In this document: positions 53,294 through 61,207 of the stretch, piece after piece | How positions within the stretch are numbered: position 1 is the stretch's first letter | How the letters are laid out: each line of letters begins with the position of its first letter | Assembly (NCBI RefSeq): GCF_014189855.1 | Contig: NZ_BJFN01000006.1 | Location: forward strand, 248,001 to 312,000 | Direction of reading: 5' to 3' | Length of the DNA stretch: 64,000 nt | Source: Buttiauxella sp. A111 | GTDB taxonomy: Bacteria > Pseudomonadota > Gammaproteobacteria > Enterobacterales > Enterobacteriaceae | Translations under genes and position numbers: made by a program | The notes under the pieces: generated by a model | The model's database searches: none | What the model saw: the letters and a program-made list of their open reading frames with translations, nothing else | What the model was told of the DNA's origin: nothing

Positions 53294-54427
53294 ATGTTCG
53301 ACTTGATCCTGCGCCAGGCTCGCCTGGTGGACGATACGGTTATCGACATCGCGCTCAAGGGCGGCAAAATTGCCGCACTGGGCGAGGTTATCGGCGATGC
53401 ACATGAAGAGCGGCAACTGAACGGCGAGTTCTACGTCAGCGCGGGCTGGATTGATTCTCACGTTCACTGCTACCAAAAATCCCCTATTTATCATGATGAA
53501 CCCGATAGCATCGGCATTCATACAGGGGTGACGACAGTTATTGACGCCGGAAGTACCGGTGCTGACGATATTGACGAGTTTTACGCGCTGACGCGCAAAG
53601 CCGCGACGGACGTTTATGCATTGCTGAACATCTCCCGCGTGGGGCTTATTGCGCAAAACGAACTGTCGGATATGGCGAATATCGACAAAGTTGCCGTGCG
53701 CGATGCCGTGCAACGGCACCCGGGTTTTATCGTCGGTATCAAAGCGCGCATGAGCAGTAGCGTCGTCGGTGCCAACGGCATTAAACCGCTGGAGCGAGCG
53801 AAAGAAATCCAGCGTGAAAATGGCGATTTGCCGTTGATGGTTCACATTGGTAATAACCCGCCTGATCTCGATGAAATTGCCGATTTACTGACGAGTGGAG
53901 ACATTATTACCCACTGCTATAACGGCAAGCCCAACCGCATCCTGACACCTGCGGGTGAACTGCGGGCTTCGATTTCTAAAGCGATTGCGCGGGGTGTGCG
54001 CCTCGATGTGGGTCACGGCACGGCAAGCTTTAGCTTTGAGGTGGCGAAAATCGCTATCAGCAAAGGCATTTTGCCGCACACCATCAGCTCCGATATTTAT
54101 TGTCGCAACCGCATTAACGGCCCGGTGCATAGCCTCGGGATGGTGATGTCTAAATTCCTTTCTATTGGCATGTCTGTTCCGCAAGTTATTGATTGTGTTA
54201 CCGCTCATGCCGCCGAAGACCTGCGCCTTGCAAACAAAGGGCGTTTGTCTGTGGGTCTGGATGGCGACTTAACTATTTTTGCCTTACGCCGCCAGCCGAC
54301 GGTATTTACCGACTCAGAAAGTCAGACTCTCCAGGGCGAACAGTTACTGGTTGCACTCGCTGCGGTTCGTGCCGGGAAGTGGTTTGCTACCGAACAAGGA
54401 AAAGAAGAACATGCCTTCCATCTATGA
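53294..54427 (+). CDS. Amidohydrolase-superfamily deacylase (EF_0837 type)
   Basis: A 377-residue metal-dependent amidohydrolase. The metal site HxH is DSHVHCY near residue 55-61; a lysine in GIKARMSSSVVG (about 150) is in the place of the bridging lysine, and later histidines are in VHIGN, ITHCYNG and DVGHGT. The ATG at 53294 follows AGGAGAAAA; upstream in-frame codons are inside DUF4310. It belongs to a family seen beside the DUF4310-4312 set and DgaE/DgaF-like enzymes. It probably removes an acyl group or opens a ring on the substrate before DgaE acts (inference). It overlaps the next gene by 17 bp. Confidence 0.85.
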   Translation: MFDLILRQARLVDDTVIDIALKGGKIAALGEVIGDAHEERQLNGEFYVSAGWIDSHVHCYQKSPIYHDEPDSIGIHTGVTTVIDAGSTGADDIDEFYALTRKAATDVYALLNISRVGLIAQNELSDMANIDKVAVRDAVQRHPGFIVGIKARMSSSVVGANGIKPLERAKEIQRENGDLPLMVHIGNNPPDLDEIADLLTSGDIITHCYNGKPNRILTPAGELRASISKAIARGVRLDVGHGTASFSFEVAKIAISKGILPHTISSDIYCRNRINGPVHSLGMVMSKFLSIGMSVPQVIDCVTAHAAEDLRLANKGRLSVGLDGDLTIFALRRQPTVFTDSESQTLQGEQLLVALAAVRAGKWFATEQGKEEHAFHL

Positions 54428-55529
54428 AAAATACAATTTAAAACAAGTCATTAACGCATCTGGCCGCATGACAGCGCTGGGCGTTTCTACTCCGCGTGCT
54501 GAAGTGGTTGAAGCCGTTGCCACCGGCATGAATCATTACTTTGAAATGAAAGACCTGGTGAACAAAACTGGGGAATACATCGCAAAATTGCTCGATGTTG
54601 AAGCGGCGACCGTGGTGTCTTGCGCCTCAGCGGGTATCGCTCAATCTGTGGCGGCGGTGTTAGTCAAAGATAACGCCTGGCTGATTGAAAATCTGCATGG
54701 TACACCGCTTGAAAACAACGAAATTGTGCTGCCAAAAGGCCACAACGTGAACTTCGGCGCGCCAGTCAGCACCATGGTTTATCTCGGCGGCGGTAAACCG
54801 GTTGAAGCCGGTTACGCCAACGAATGCTCTGCCGATCAACTGGCTGCGGCTATTTCCCCACGCACTGCCGCCATTTTGTATATCAAATCGCACCACTCGG
54901 TTCAGAAAAGTATGCTCAGCGTTGAGCAGGCAGCCGTCGTGGCGCGCAAACATAACCTGCCATTAATTGTTGATGCGGCGGCGGAAGAAGATTTGCAATG
55001 TTACTACCGTGCCGGTGCGGATCTGGTGATTTACAGCGGTGGTAAAGCGATTGAAGGGCCAACCAGCGGCCTGGTGATTGGCAAAGAGCAGTATGTCGAG
55101 TGGGTGAAGTTGCAAACCAACGGCATTGGCCGTGCCATGAAAGTCGGCAAAGAAGGCATTCTTGGTCTGACGTGCGCCATCGAGCACTATTTGACGGCAG
55201 CAAAAGAAACGGGTGCTCAAATGTCGGAAAAAATGACGCCGTTTATCGATAACCTCAATACCCTTGATGGGATCAGCGCCCGCGTGGTGTGGGATGCCGC
55301 TGGCCGCGACATCGCCCGCACTGAAATCAAGTTCGACGAAGCGGTGATTGGTACCAGCACGGTGGAATTAGTGAGTGCGCTCAAACAAGGTGAATACGCG
55401 ATTTTCTTCCGTGGCTACAAGGCTAACGAAGGGATTATTGAAGCCGATGTGCGCAGCGTGAGCCCACAACAGCTAGAGATTATCTATCACTGCATTAAAG
55501 CATTGGTCAGCAAGGAGAAACAGGCATGA
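54411..55529 (+). CDS. DgaE-like PLP enzyme (D-glucosaminate-6-phosphate ammonia-lyase family)
   Basis: A 372-residue PLP-dependent enzyme of the SelA-like fold I group. The PLP lysine is K212 in IYSGGKAIEGPTSG and the cofactor aspartate is D198 in LIVDAAAEED. The start ATG at 54411 overlaps the amidohydrolase gene; the earlier in-frame ATG at 54279 lies inside it. In Salmonella DgaE converts D-glucosaminate 6-phosphate to 2-keto-3-deoxygluconate 6-phosphate and ammonia (established). Here no EII-type PTS transporter is next to it, so the natural substrate may differ. It is coupled to dgaF by a 4-bp overlap. Confidence 0.85.
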   Translation: MPSIYEKYNLKQVINASGRMTALGVSTPRAEVVEAVATGMNHYFEMKDLVNKTGEYIAKLLDVEAATVVSCASAGIAQSVAAVLVKDNAWLIENLHGTPLENNEIVLPKGHNVNFGAPVSTMVYLGGGKPVEAGYANECSADQLAAAISPRTAAILYIKSHHSVQKSMLSVEQAAVVARKHNLPLIVDAAAEEDLQCYYRAGADLVIYSGGKAIEGPTSGLVIGKEQYVEWVKLQTNGIGRAMKVGKEGILGLTCAIEHYLTAAKETGAQMSEKMTPFIDNLNTLDGISARVVWDAAGRDIARTEIKFDEAVIGTSTVELVSALKQGEYAIFFRGYKANEGIIEADVRSVSPQQLEIIYHCIKALVSKEKQA

Positions 55530-56266
55530 AATTGACCCCGAACTTTTATCGTGACCGTGTCTGCCTGAACGTGCTGGCGGGCTCGAAAGAGAACGCGAAA
55601 GAGATTTATCAGGCGGCAGAAGGTCATGTGCTGGTCGGTGTGCTTTCCAAAAACTACCCGGACGTTGCCAGTGCCGTAGCCGATATGCGCGAGTATGCGG
55701 CGTTGATTGAAAATGCCCTTTCTGTGGGCCTGGGTGCGGGTGACCCGAACCAGTCAGCCATGGTCAGTGAAATCTCCCGCCAGGTGCAGCCGCAACATGT
55801 CAATCAGGTGTTTACCGGCGTGGCGACATCGCGAACACTGCTTGGGCAAAGCGAAAGCGTGGTCAACGGCCTGGTTTCGCCAACCGGAAGAGTAGGCTGG
55901 GTAAAAATCTCTACAGGCCCGCTGAGTTCTGGCGCACCGGATGGGGTTGTACCTGTCGAAACGGCGATTAGCATGTTGAAAGATATGGGTGGCAGCTCCA
56001 TCAAATACTTCCCGATGGGCGGGCTTGAGTGCCGTGAAGAGTTTGAAGCGGTTGCACGTGCTTGTGCGAAACACGATTTCTGGCTCGAACCGACCGGTGG
56101 CATCGATCTCGACAACTACGAAGAGATCCTCAAGATTGCTCTGGACGCGGGCGTGAGCAAAATCATTCCGCATATTTACAGCTCGATTATTGATAAAGCC
56201 AGCGGTAACACCCGTCCGGAAGATGTGCGTACGCTACTGGAAATGACGAAGAAGTTGGTGGGCTAA
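55526..56266 (+). CDS. DgaF-like aldolase (KDPG aldolase type)
   Basis: A 246-residue class I aldolase with the Schiff-base lysine K160 in GGSSIKYFPMGG and LEPTGGIDLDNYEEIL further on. By analogy with Salmonella DgaF it cleaves 2-keto-3-deoxy-6-phosphogluconate to pyruvate and glyceraldehyde 3-phosphate. It overlaps dgaE-like by ATGA and is followed by an 81-base gap with a TAAGGTGGATGCGC / GCATCCACCTTT hairpin (about 56289-56322), which may act as a terminator or processing site. Confidence 0.85.
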   Translation: MKLTPNFYRDRVCLNVLAGSKENAKEIYQAAEGHVLVGVLSKNYPDVASAVADMREYAALIENALSVGLGAGDPNQSAMVSEISRQVQPQHVNQVFTGVATSRTLLGQSESVVNGLVSPTGRVGWVKISTGPLSSGAPDGVVPVETAISMLKDMGGSSIKYFPMGGLECREEFEAVARACAKHDFWLEPTGGIDLDNYEEILKIALDAGVSKIIPHIYSSIIDKASGNTRPEDVRTLLEMTKKLVG

Positions 56267-56347
56267 TCCCAAAAGCGGCTTAATGATCGTAAGGTGGATG
56301 CGCTCAACGGCATCCACCTTTTAAGCCACTATTCAAAGGAACCTCCA

Positions 56348-57466
56348 ATGTCTGTAATACACAATCCAGGGATGGCAGACCCTCAATTTGCCTGGGTTGG
56401 AACCTACTCTCCCAATGGCGAAGGGATTTATCGCTTTCAGGTTGATGCGAAAACCGGTGCGCTGAGCCACAAAACATTAGTCTGCGAATGGCCAAATGCC
56501 GCGCAACTGACGATCGCTCGCGATGGCAAAACGCTGTATGCGGCCAGTGAAGTGGAAAAGGGCGTTGTTGCCGCTTTACGTGTGGGTGACGACGGGAGCC
56601 TGAAAAAGCTTAACCAGGTTTCATCAGGTGGTGCGGGGCCGGTTTATCTGTCTCTGACGCCTGACGAGCGTTATCTGCTGGTGGCTAATTACACCAGTGG
56701 CTCCGTTGCAATATTGCCGGTGCAAGCGGATGGTAGTCTCGGTGACGCCACTGATATCCAGCAAGATTCTGGCCCTGCGGGGGCGAAAAAACCTGAAGCT
56801 GCCGTAGAAGGCAGTTTTGCCGTAAGCGGGCATAGTGGCCCACACGCCCATATGATCAGTACCGATCCCAGCGGGAAATTTGTCTTTACTACCGATCTTG
56901 GCCTCGACAGGATTTATCAATATGACTTTGATGATGAAAGCGGGAAGCTGACGCCTAACGATCCTCCGTTTATTGCCGCCTCCTCAAAAGGTGCCGGGCC
57001 ACGCCATTTTGTGTTTACGCCAAAAGGTGATGGCTTATGGTTAATCAATGAAGAGGCTTCTACGCTGACTCACTATCAGCTGGATGCAAGCAAAGGGACA
57101 TTGACGGAAGGTGAAAGTATTTCTACTCTGCCCGAAGGCTTCAAAGGCACTAACTTCGCATCGGGTCTGGTGCTAAGCCTGGATGGAAAGCAGCTGTATG
57201 TCGCTAATCGTCTGCATAACAGTATCGGGCACTTTACTGTTGCAGAGAACGGCAAGCTGGTTCATCAAGACAATGTCTGGACGCGCGGTGATTATCCGAG
57301 GATGTTAACCCTCGACCCTACGGGAGCGTATCTGTACGTCATGAATCAGCGCAGTGACAACATCACTCGCTTTAGTGTGGCGCCGGCAGGTGGAAAACTG
57401 ACTTTTGTTGAGGATTACTGTGCGGTAGGAAACCCGTCACAGATGGTTCTGCAACCGATAAAGTAG
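56348..57466 (+). CDS. Lactonase-family beta-propeller protein (6-phosphogluconolactonase-like)
   Basis: A 372-residue protein of the 7-bladed YbhE/Pgl family. The opening FAWVGTYSPNGEGIYRFQVDAKTGALSH is typical, with SGGAGPVYLSLTPDERYLLVANYTSGSVAI and SGHSGPHAHMISTDPSGKFVFTTDLGLDRIYQY as diagnostic blocks. ATG at 56348 follows AAAGGAACCTCC. No signal peptide is seen. Fold family members hydrolyse sugar lactones; here it might open an aldonolactone or aminoaldonolactone that feeds DgaE (inference). It is 81 bp after the aldolase gene, probably the same unit. Confidence 0.85.
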   Translation: MSVIHNPGMADPQFAWVGTYSPNGEGIYRFQVDAKTGALSHKTLVCEWPNAAQLTIARDGKTLYAASEVEKGVVAALRVGDDGSLKKLNQVSSGGAGPVYLSLTPDERYLLVANYTSGSVAILPVQADGSLGDATDIQQDSGPAGAKKPEAAVEGSFAVSGHSGPHAHMISTDPSGKFVFTTDLGLDRIYQYDFDDESGKLTPNDPPFIAASSKGAGPRHFVFTPKGDGLWLINEEASTLTHYQLDASKGTLTEGESISTLPEGFKGTNFASGLVLSLDGKQLYVANRLHNSIGHFTVAENGKLVHQDNVWTRGDYPRMLTLDPTGAYLYVMNQRSDNITRFSVAPAGGKLTFVEDYCAVGNPSQMVLQPIK

Positions 57467-57514
57467 TGGCTGTAACGGGTGCTAATCCCTCCCGACTAAC
57501 GAAAGGAAACGGCA

Positions 57515-59425
57515 GTGAGATTCCCCAACCAACGTCTGGCTCAGTTGTTTGAGATGCTACAAAACGAGACGCTGCCCCAGGATGAACTGGCGCGGCGTTT
57601 AGCTGTTTCTACGCGCACGGTGCGTACGGATATCACGGCTTTAAATGCATTAATGGCTGATCACGGCGCGCAATTTGTTCTGAATCGCGGTGCAGGCTAC
57701 CAGCTCAACATCACCGATAAGGCGCTCTACCAGGCGCTTCAACAGCAGCCTTCGCGCCAATTGCGTATCCCACGTAGCTCGCCTGAGCGGGTGCATTATC
57801 TGGTGGTGCGCTTTCTCACCTCCGCATTCTCTTTAAAACTCGAAGATCTGGCAGAAGAGTGGTTTGTTAGCCGCGCGACGTTGCAAAGTGACATGGCAGA
57901 AGTGCGCGAGTGGCTCGCTCGCTACAATCTGACCATTGAAACGCGCCCGCGCCACGGCATGAAGTTGTTTGGCAGCGAAATGTCGGTGCGCGCTTGCCTG
58001 ACCGAACTGCTCTGGCAACTGACGCAGGAAGACAGTGACAACCCACTGCTGACCGAAGAAACACTTAATGCAGGCGTGCCGGAGCAACTGGCGGCTGAAC
58101 TGCATAGTTGCTTCACACGCTGCCGTATCCGCCTGACTGACGAAGGGGAACAGTTTATACGCTTGTACTGTGCTGTCGCGGTTCGACGTATCAGCGAAGG
58201 CTACCCGCTGCCAGATTTCAGCGCCGACAATGTCGACGAAGCCGTACGTGAAGCCGCACGGCAAATCACTGGGCTGTTACAGACGCTGGCTGGCAAACCG
58301 CTTTCGGAAGCGGAAGAACAATGGTTGCAAGTGCACATCGCTTCACGCCAGGTACAAGAAGTGGCACCGAGTGCCATTAGCGCCGACGATGACGAAGCGC
58401 TGGTGAACTATATTCTGAGTTTCATCAACAACAACTATAACTACAACCTGCTGACAGATAAGCAGTTACATGCTGATTTACTGACGCATATTAAAACCAT
58501 GATAACCCGCGTGCGTTATCAGATTAACATCCCCAATCCTCTGCTGGACAATATCAAGCAGCACTATCCGATGGCGTATGACATGACGCTTGCCGCGGTG
58601 TCGAGTTGGGGCAAATACACGCCTTTTGTCATCAGTGAAAACGAAATTGGTTTCCTGGTGCTGCATATCGGTGTCGGGCTGGAACGCCACTACAACATTG
58701 GTTATCAACGTAACCCGCGTGTGCTGTTGGTTTGCGATACCGGGAATTCCACGGTGCGCATGATTCAGGCGATGTTGCTGCGTAAATATCCGCAGATAGA
58801 GGTCAGACGTATTATTTCGCTGCGCGACTACGAACAGCTCGACAGCGTTGAGGAAGATTTTGTTATCTCCACCGCCAGAGTCACAGACAAAGCGAAGCCT
58901 ACCGTGGTGGTGGCACCGTTCCCGACCGAGTATCAACTCGAACAGTTAGGCAAACTGGTGCTGGTGGATCGTACTCGTCCCTATATGCTGGAAAAATTCT
59001 TTGATGCCAGCCATTTCCGCGTCATTGACGAGCCCATGTCGCAGCAGGAGTTGTTCAGCACGCTATGCCAACAGCTTGAGCAAGAAGGGTTTGTCGGTGA
59101 GGACTTTTATCCGTCGGTGGTGGAGCGTGAGGCGATTGTCAGCACCGTGCTGGGCGAAGGCATTGCGCTTCCGCACTCATTGGGACTGATGGCAAATAAA
59201 ACCGTGGTTTATACCGTGCTTGCACCTCAGGGTATCAATTGGGGCGATGACACGGCGCATGTCATCTTCTTGCTGGCAATCAGCAAAAGCGAGTATGAAG
59301 AGGCGATGGCGATTTACGATTTGTTTGTCACTTTCCTGCGCGAAAGGGCAATGCCGAGGCTGCGAGACAGTAAAGATTTTGACGAGTTTAAAGCCGTGGC
59401 GATGGATTGCTTGAGTCGGTTTTGA
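57515..59425 (+). CDS. PTS-regulated transcriptional activator (PRD-EIIB-EIIA, MtlR/LicR type)
   Basis: A 636-residue regulator. The N-terminus is a DeoR/BglG-like helix-turn-helix (LPQDELARRLAVSTRTVRTDITALNAL, about 20-46). Two PRD domains follow (about 180-390), then an EIIB-like domain with the cysteine motif VLLVCDTGNSTVRM near residue 405, and a C-terminal EIIA-type domain with the active-site histidine in ALPHSLGLM. It starts at a GTG behind GAAAGGAAA. DNA-binding activators of this kind read the phosphorylation state of the PTS. No sigma-54 AAA domain is present, unlike DgaR. It is the likely regulator of the operon at 50678-57466 (inference), perhaps binding the palindrome at 50591. 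Confidence 0.88.
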   Translation: MRFPNQRLAQLFEMLQNETLPQDELARRLAVSTRTVRTDITALNALMADHGAQFVLNRGAGYQLNITDKALYQALQQQPSRQLRIPRSSPERVHYLVVRFLTSAFSLKLEDLAEEWFVSRATLQSDMAEVREWLARYNLTIETRPRHGMKLFGSEMSVRACLTELLWQLTQEDSDNPLLTEETLNAGVPEQLAAELHSCFTRCRIRLTDEGEQFIRLYCAVAVRRISEGYPLPDFSADNVDEAVREAARQITGLLQTLAGKPLSEAEEQWLQVHIASRQVQEVAPSAISADDDEALVNYILSFINNNYNYNLLTDKQLHADLLTHIKTMITRVRYQINIPNPLLDNIKQHYPMAYDMTLAAVSSWGKYTPFVISENEIGFLVLHIGVGLERHYNIGYQRNPRVLLVCDTGNSTVRMIQAMLLRKYPQIEVRRIISLRDYEQLDSVEEDFVISTARVTDKAKPTVVVAPFPTEYQLEQLGKLVLVDRTRPYMLEKFFDASHFRVIDEPMSQQELFSTLCQQLEQEGFVGEDFYPSVVEREAIVSTVLGEGIALPHSLGLMANKTVVYTVLAPQGINWGDDTAHVIFLLAISKSEYEEAMAIYDLFVTFLRERAMPRLRDSKDFDEFKAVAMDCLSRF

Positions 59426-59432
59426 TGGGAGT

Positions 59433-59611
59433 CCCCCCTCATCCCGACCTTCTCCCTGAGGGAGAAGGAGAAGTCAGATGATCCCCTTTCCCTGAGGAAG
59501 AAGAAGAAGTCAGATGATCCCCTTTCCCTGAAGAGGAAGGAGAAAAGAACGCCATCTGAAGGAGAAGGAGACTAAGTCCCCTCTCCTGGGGAAGAGGGTT
59601 AGGGTGAGGGG
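59433..59611. repeat. Palindromic intergenic repeat, expanded and degenerate copy
   Basis: The left arm (CCCCTCATCCCGACC with CTTCTCC/GGAGAAGG) and the right arm (CTCTCCTGGGG to GGGTGAGGGG) match the family at 23638, 28939 and 31588. The middle has a 36-base tandem duplication: GAAGTCAGATGATCCCC starts at 59470 and again at 59506. It fills the convergent gap between the regulator and dolP. Confidence 0.8.
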
Positions 59612-59616
59612 AAAAA

Positions 59617-60192
59617 TTATTTCAGAATAGTAAACGCAGTCGTCACATGTTTTACGTCACTGACCCGGCTGGCAATATCTGCCGCTGCTTTAGCTTCCCG
59701 TTCTGTCACCAGACCCAGTAAGAAGACTTCGCTATTCTCGGTAGTGACTTTCACACTGGTCGATTTTACCTGGTCGCTTGCCAGCAATTGCGAGCGTACT
59801 TTGGTGGTAATCCAGGTATCTGACGACGCCGTACCTAAGCCAATCGGTGCCATGATACGGATTTCGTTGTACACCTCGGTGGTGCCATCAACGCCCAACG
59901 CAATTTGTTTGGCTCGTGAAGCGAGTTCAGTATTTGGTGCCTGGCCGACAAGCAGGACTTTTCCCTGATAAGCCGAGACGTTGATACGTGCGTCTTTCTT
60001 GATTTGTGCGTCTTTAGACAATGCGCTGCTTACGCGCAATTCCAGAGTACCATCGTCAACCTGAGTACCGACTGAGCGAGGATCTGTCGCGGTTTTAGTG
60101 GCGACAGCGGCGGTACCCACTACTGCGGCAGCAACACAACCTTGTAGAAGTAACGCAGTAAAAAGGACTGCAAGTGGCTTTAATGCCTTCAT
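59617..60192 (-). CDS. dolP: DolP (YraP), outer-membrane lipoprotein with two BON domains
   Basis: A 191-residue lipoprotein (lipobox LLLQGC, cysteine 19) with two BON domains, about residues 45-115 and 120-190; it matches E. coli DolP in length. It binds anionic phospholipid and helps maintain outer-membrane integrity and amidase activation (established). It is the last of the rsmI-divergent operon lpoA-yraN-diaA-dolP and starts 9 bases after diaA. Confidence 0.95.
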   Translation of the reverse strand: MKALKPLAVLFTALLLQGCVAAAVVGTAAVATKTATDPRSVGTQVDDGTLELRVSSALSKDAQIKKDARINVSAYQGKVLLVGQAPNTELASRAKQIALGVDGTTEVYNEIRIMAPIGLGTASSDTWITTKVRSQLLASDQVKSTSVKVTTENSEVFLLGLVTEREAKAAADIASRVSDVKHVTTAFTILK

Positions 60193-60201
60193 TTGTACTC
60201 C

Positions 60202-60792
60202 TTAAACGTCCTGGTGTGGGAATAACGTATTATCAATCAGATCGCACAGGCAGTTTACCGTCAGCATATGCATTTCCTGAATGCGTGCGCTGCGGTGAGA
60301 AGGGATGCGGATTTCAACATCCTGCGGCCCTAATAAGCCGGCCAATTCCCCGCCGTCATAGCCAGTTAATGCAACGATAGTCATGTCACGTGTCACGGCA
60401 GCTTCTACCGCTTTGACAATATCACGACTGTTACCACGGGTCGAAATCGCGAGCAAAACATCACCGGTATGGCCGAGCGCACGTACTTGTTTAGCGTACA
60501 CTTCTTCGTGTAAACGATCGTTTGCGATCGCGGTTAAGACCACATTATCGGCATTAAGTGCAATGGCAGGTAAACTCGGGCGCTCAGTTTCAAAGCGGTT
60601 GATCATGCTGGCAGCAAAATGCTGGGCGTTAGCCGCAGAAGTGCCGTTGCCGCAGCACAGAATTTTATTGCCATTGAGCAGTGACTGAACCAGTGTCATT
60701 GCTGCACGGGAGATAGCATCTGGCAACGCTTCAGCGGCGGCAATCTGAGTTTGAATACTTTCCGTGAAGCAGACTTTGATTCTTTCGAGCAC
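60202..60792 (-). CDS. diaA: DiaA, DnaA-initiator associating protein
   Basis: A 196-residue SIS-domain protein that forms tetramers and promotes DnaA assembly at oriC. The sugar-isomerase-like loop [21 protein letters not shown] (about 49-69) and [17 protein letters not shown] (about 116-132) are conserved; E. coli DiaA has the same length. It lies 19 bases after yraN. Confidence 0.96.
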   Translation of the reverse strand: MLERIKVCFTESIQTQIAAAEALPDAISRAAMTLVQSLLNGNKILCCGNGTSAANAQHFAASMINRFETERPSLPAIALNADNVVLTAIANDRLHEEVYAKQVRALGHTGDVLLAISTRGNSRDIVKAVEAAVTRDMTIVALTGYDGGELAGLLGPQDVEIRIPSHRSARIQEMHMLTVNCLCDLIDNTLFPHQDV

Positions 60793-60811
60793 GTTTATTT
60801 ACCTGGTTACT

Positions 60812-61207
60812 TTAAACATCTGCGGTGAACGCGTTGGTTAACCACTCTATTTCATTGCCGGTGAAGGCTAACACATCGAAACGGCAATCCACAGTATCAA
60901 AACTTCCTGATGTGCGTGCTAGCCAATACTGAGCGACATGTAACAATTTTTGTTGCTTGCGGCGCGTGACGCTGGCAGCAGCACCACCAAAGAGGTCGGA
61001 GCGCCGGTATCGTACTTCTACAAAGACGATAACGGCACCGTGTTGCATGATGAGGTCGATTTCGCCACCGCGTGCATGAACATTGGCAGCAATAAAGCGC
61101 AGTCCTTTACGTTCAAGAAAGCGGCGCGCGCTCAACTCGTGGTGCGCGCCAGCTTGTTGACGGGTCAGGAGGCTGGAACGATTTGACCCCGACTGAATTG
61201 CAGCCAA
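60812..61207 (-). CDS. yraN: YraN, UPF0102 family endonuclease-like protein
   Basis: A 131-residue protein of the UPF0102 family with a restriction-endonuclease-like fold: [23 protein letters not shown] (E-D metal residues) and VFVEVRYRR (the E-x-R/K element). Length equals E. coli YraN. The 5' end overlaps the lpoA stop by 43 bp, as in E. coli. Function is unknown; a role in DNA processing is suspected for the family. Confidence 0.93.
   Translation of the reverse strand: MAAIQSGSNRSSLLTRQQAGAHHELSARRFLERKGLRFIAANVHARGGEIDLIMQHGAVIVFVEVRYRRSDLFGGAAASVTRRKQQKLLHVAQYWLARTSGSFDTVDCRFDVLAFTGNEIEWLTNAFTADV

Noticed and set aside
59470-59531. Possible short CRISPR-like array
   Set aside because: Only two 36-base units are directly joined without unique spacers, inside a known palindromic repeat; it is a tandem duplication.
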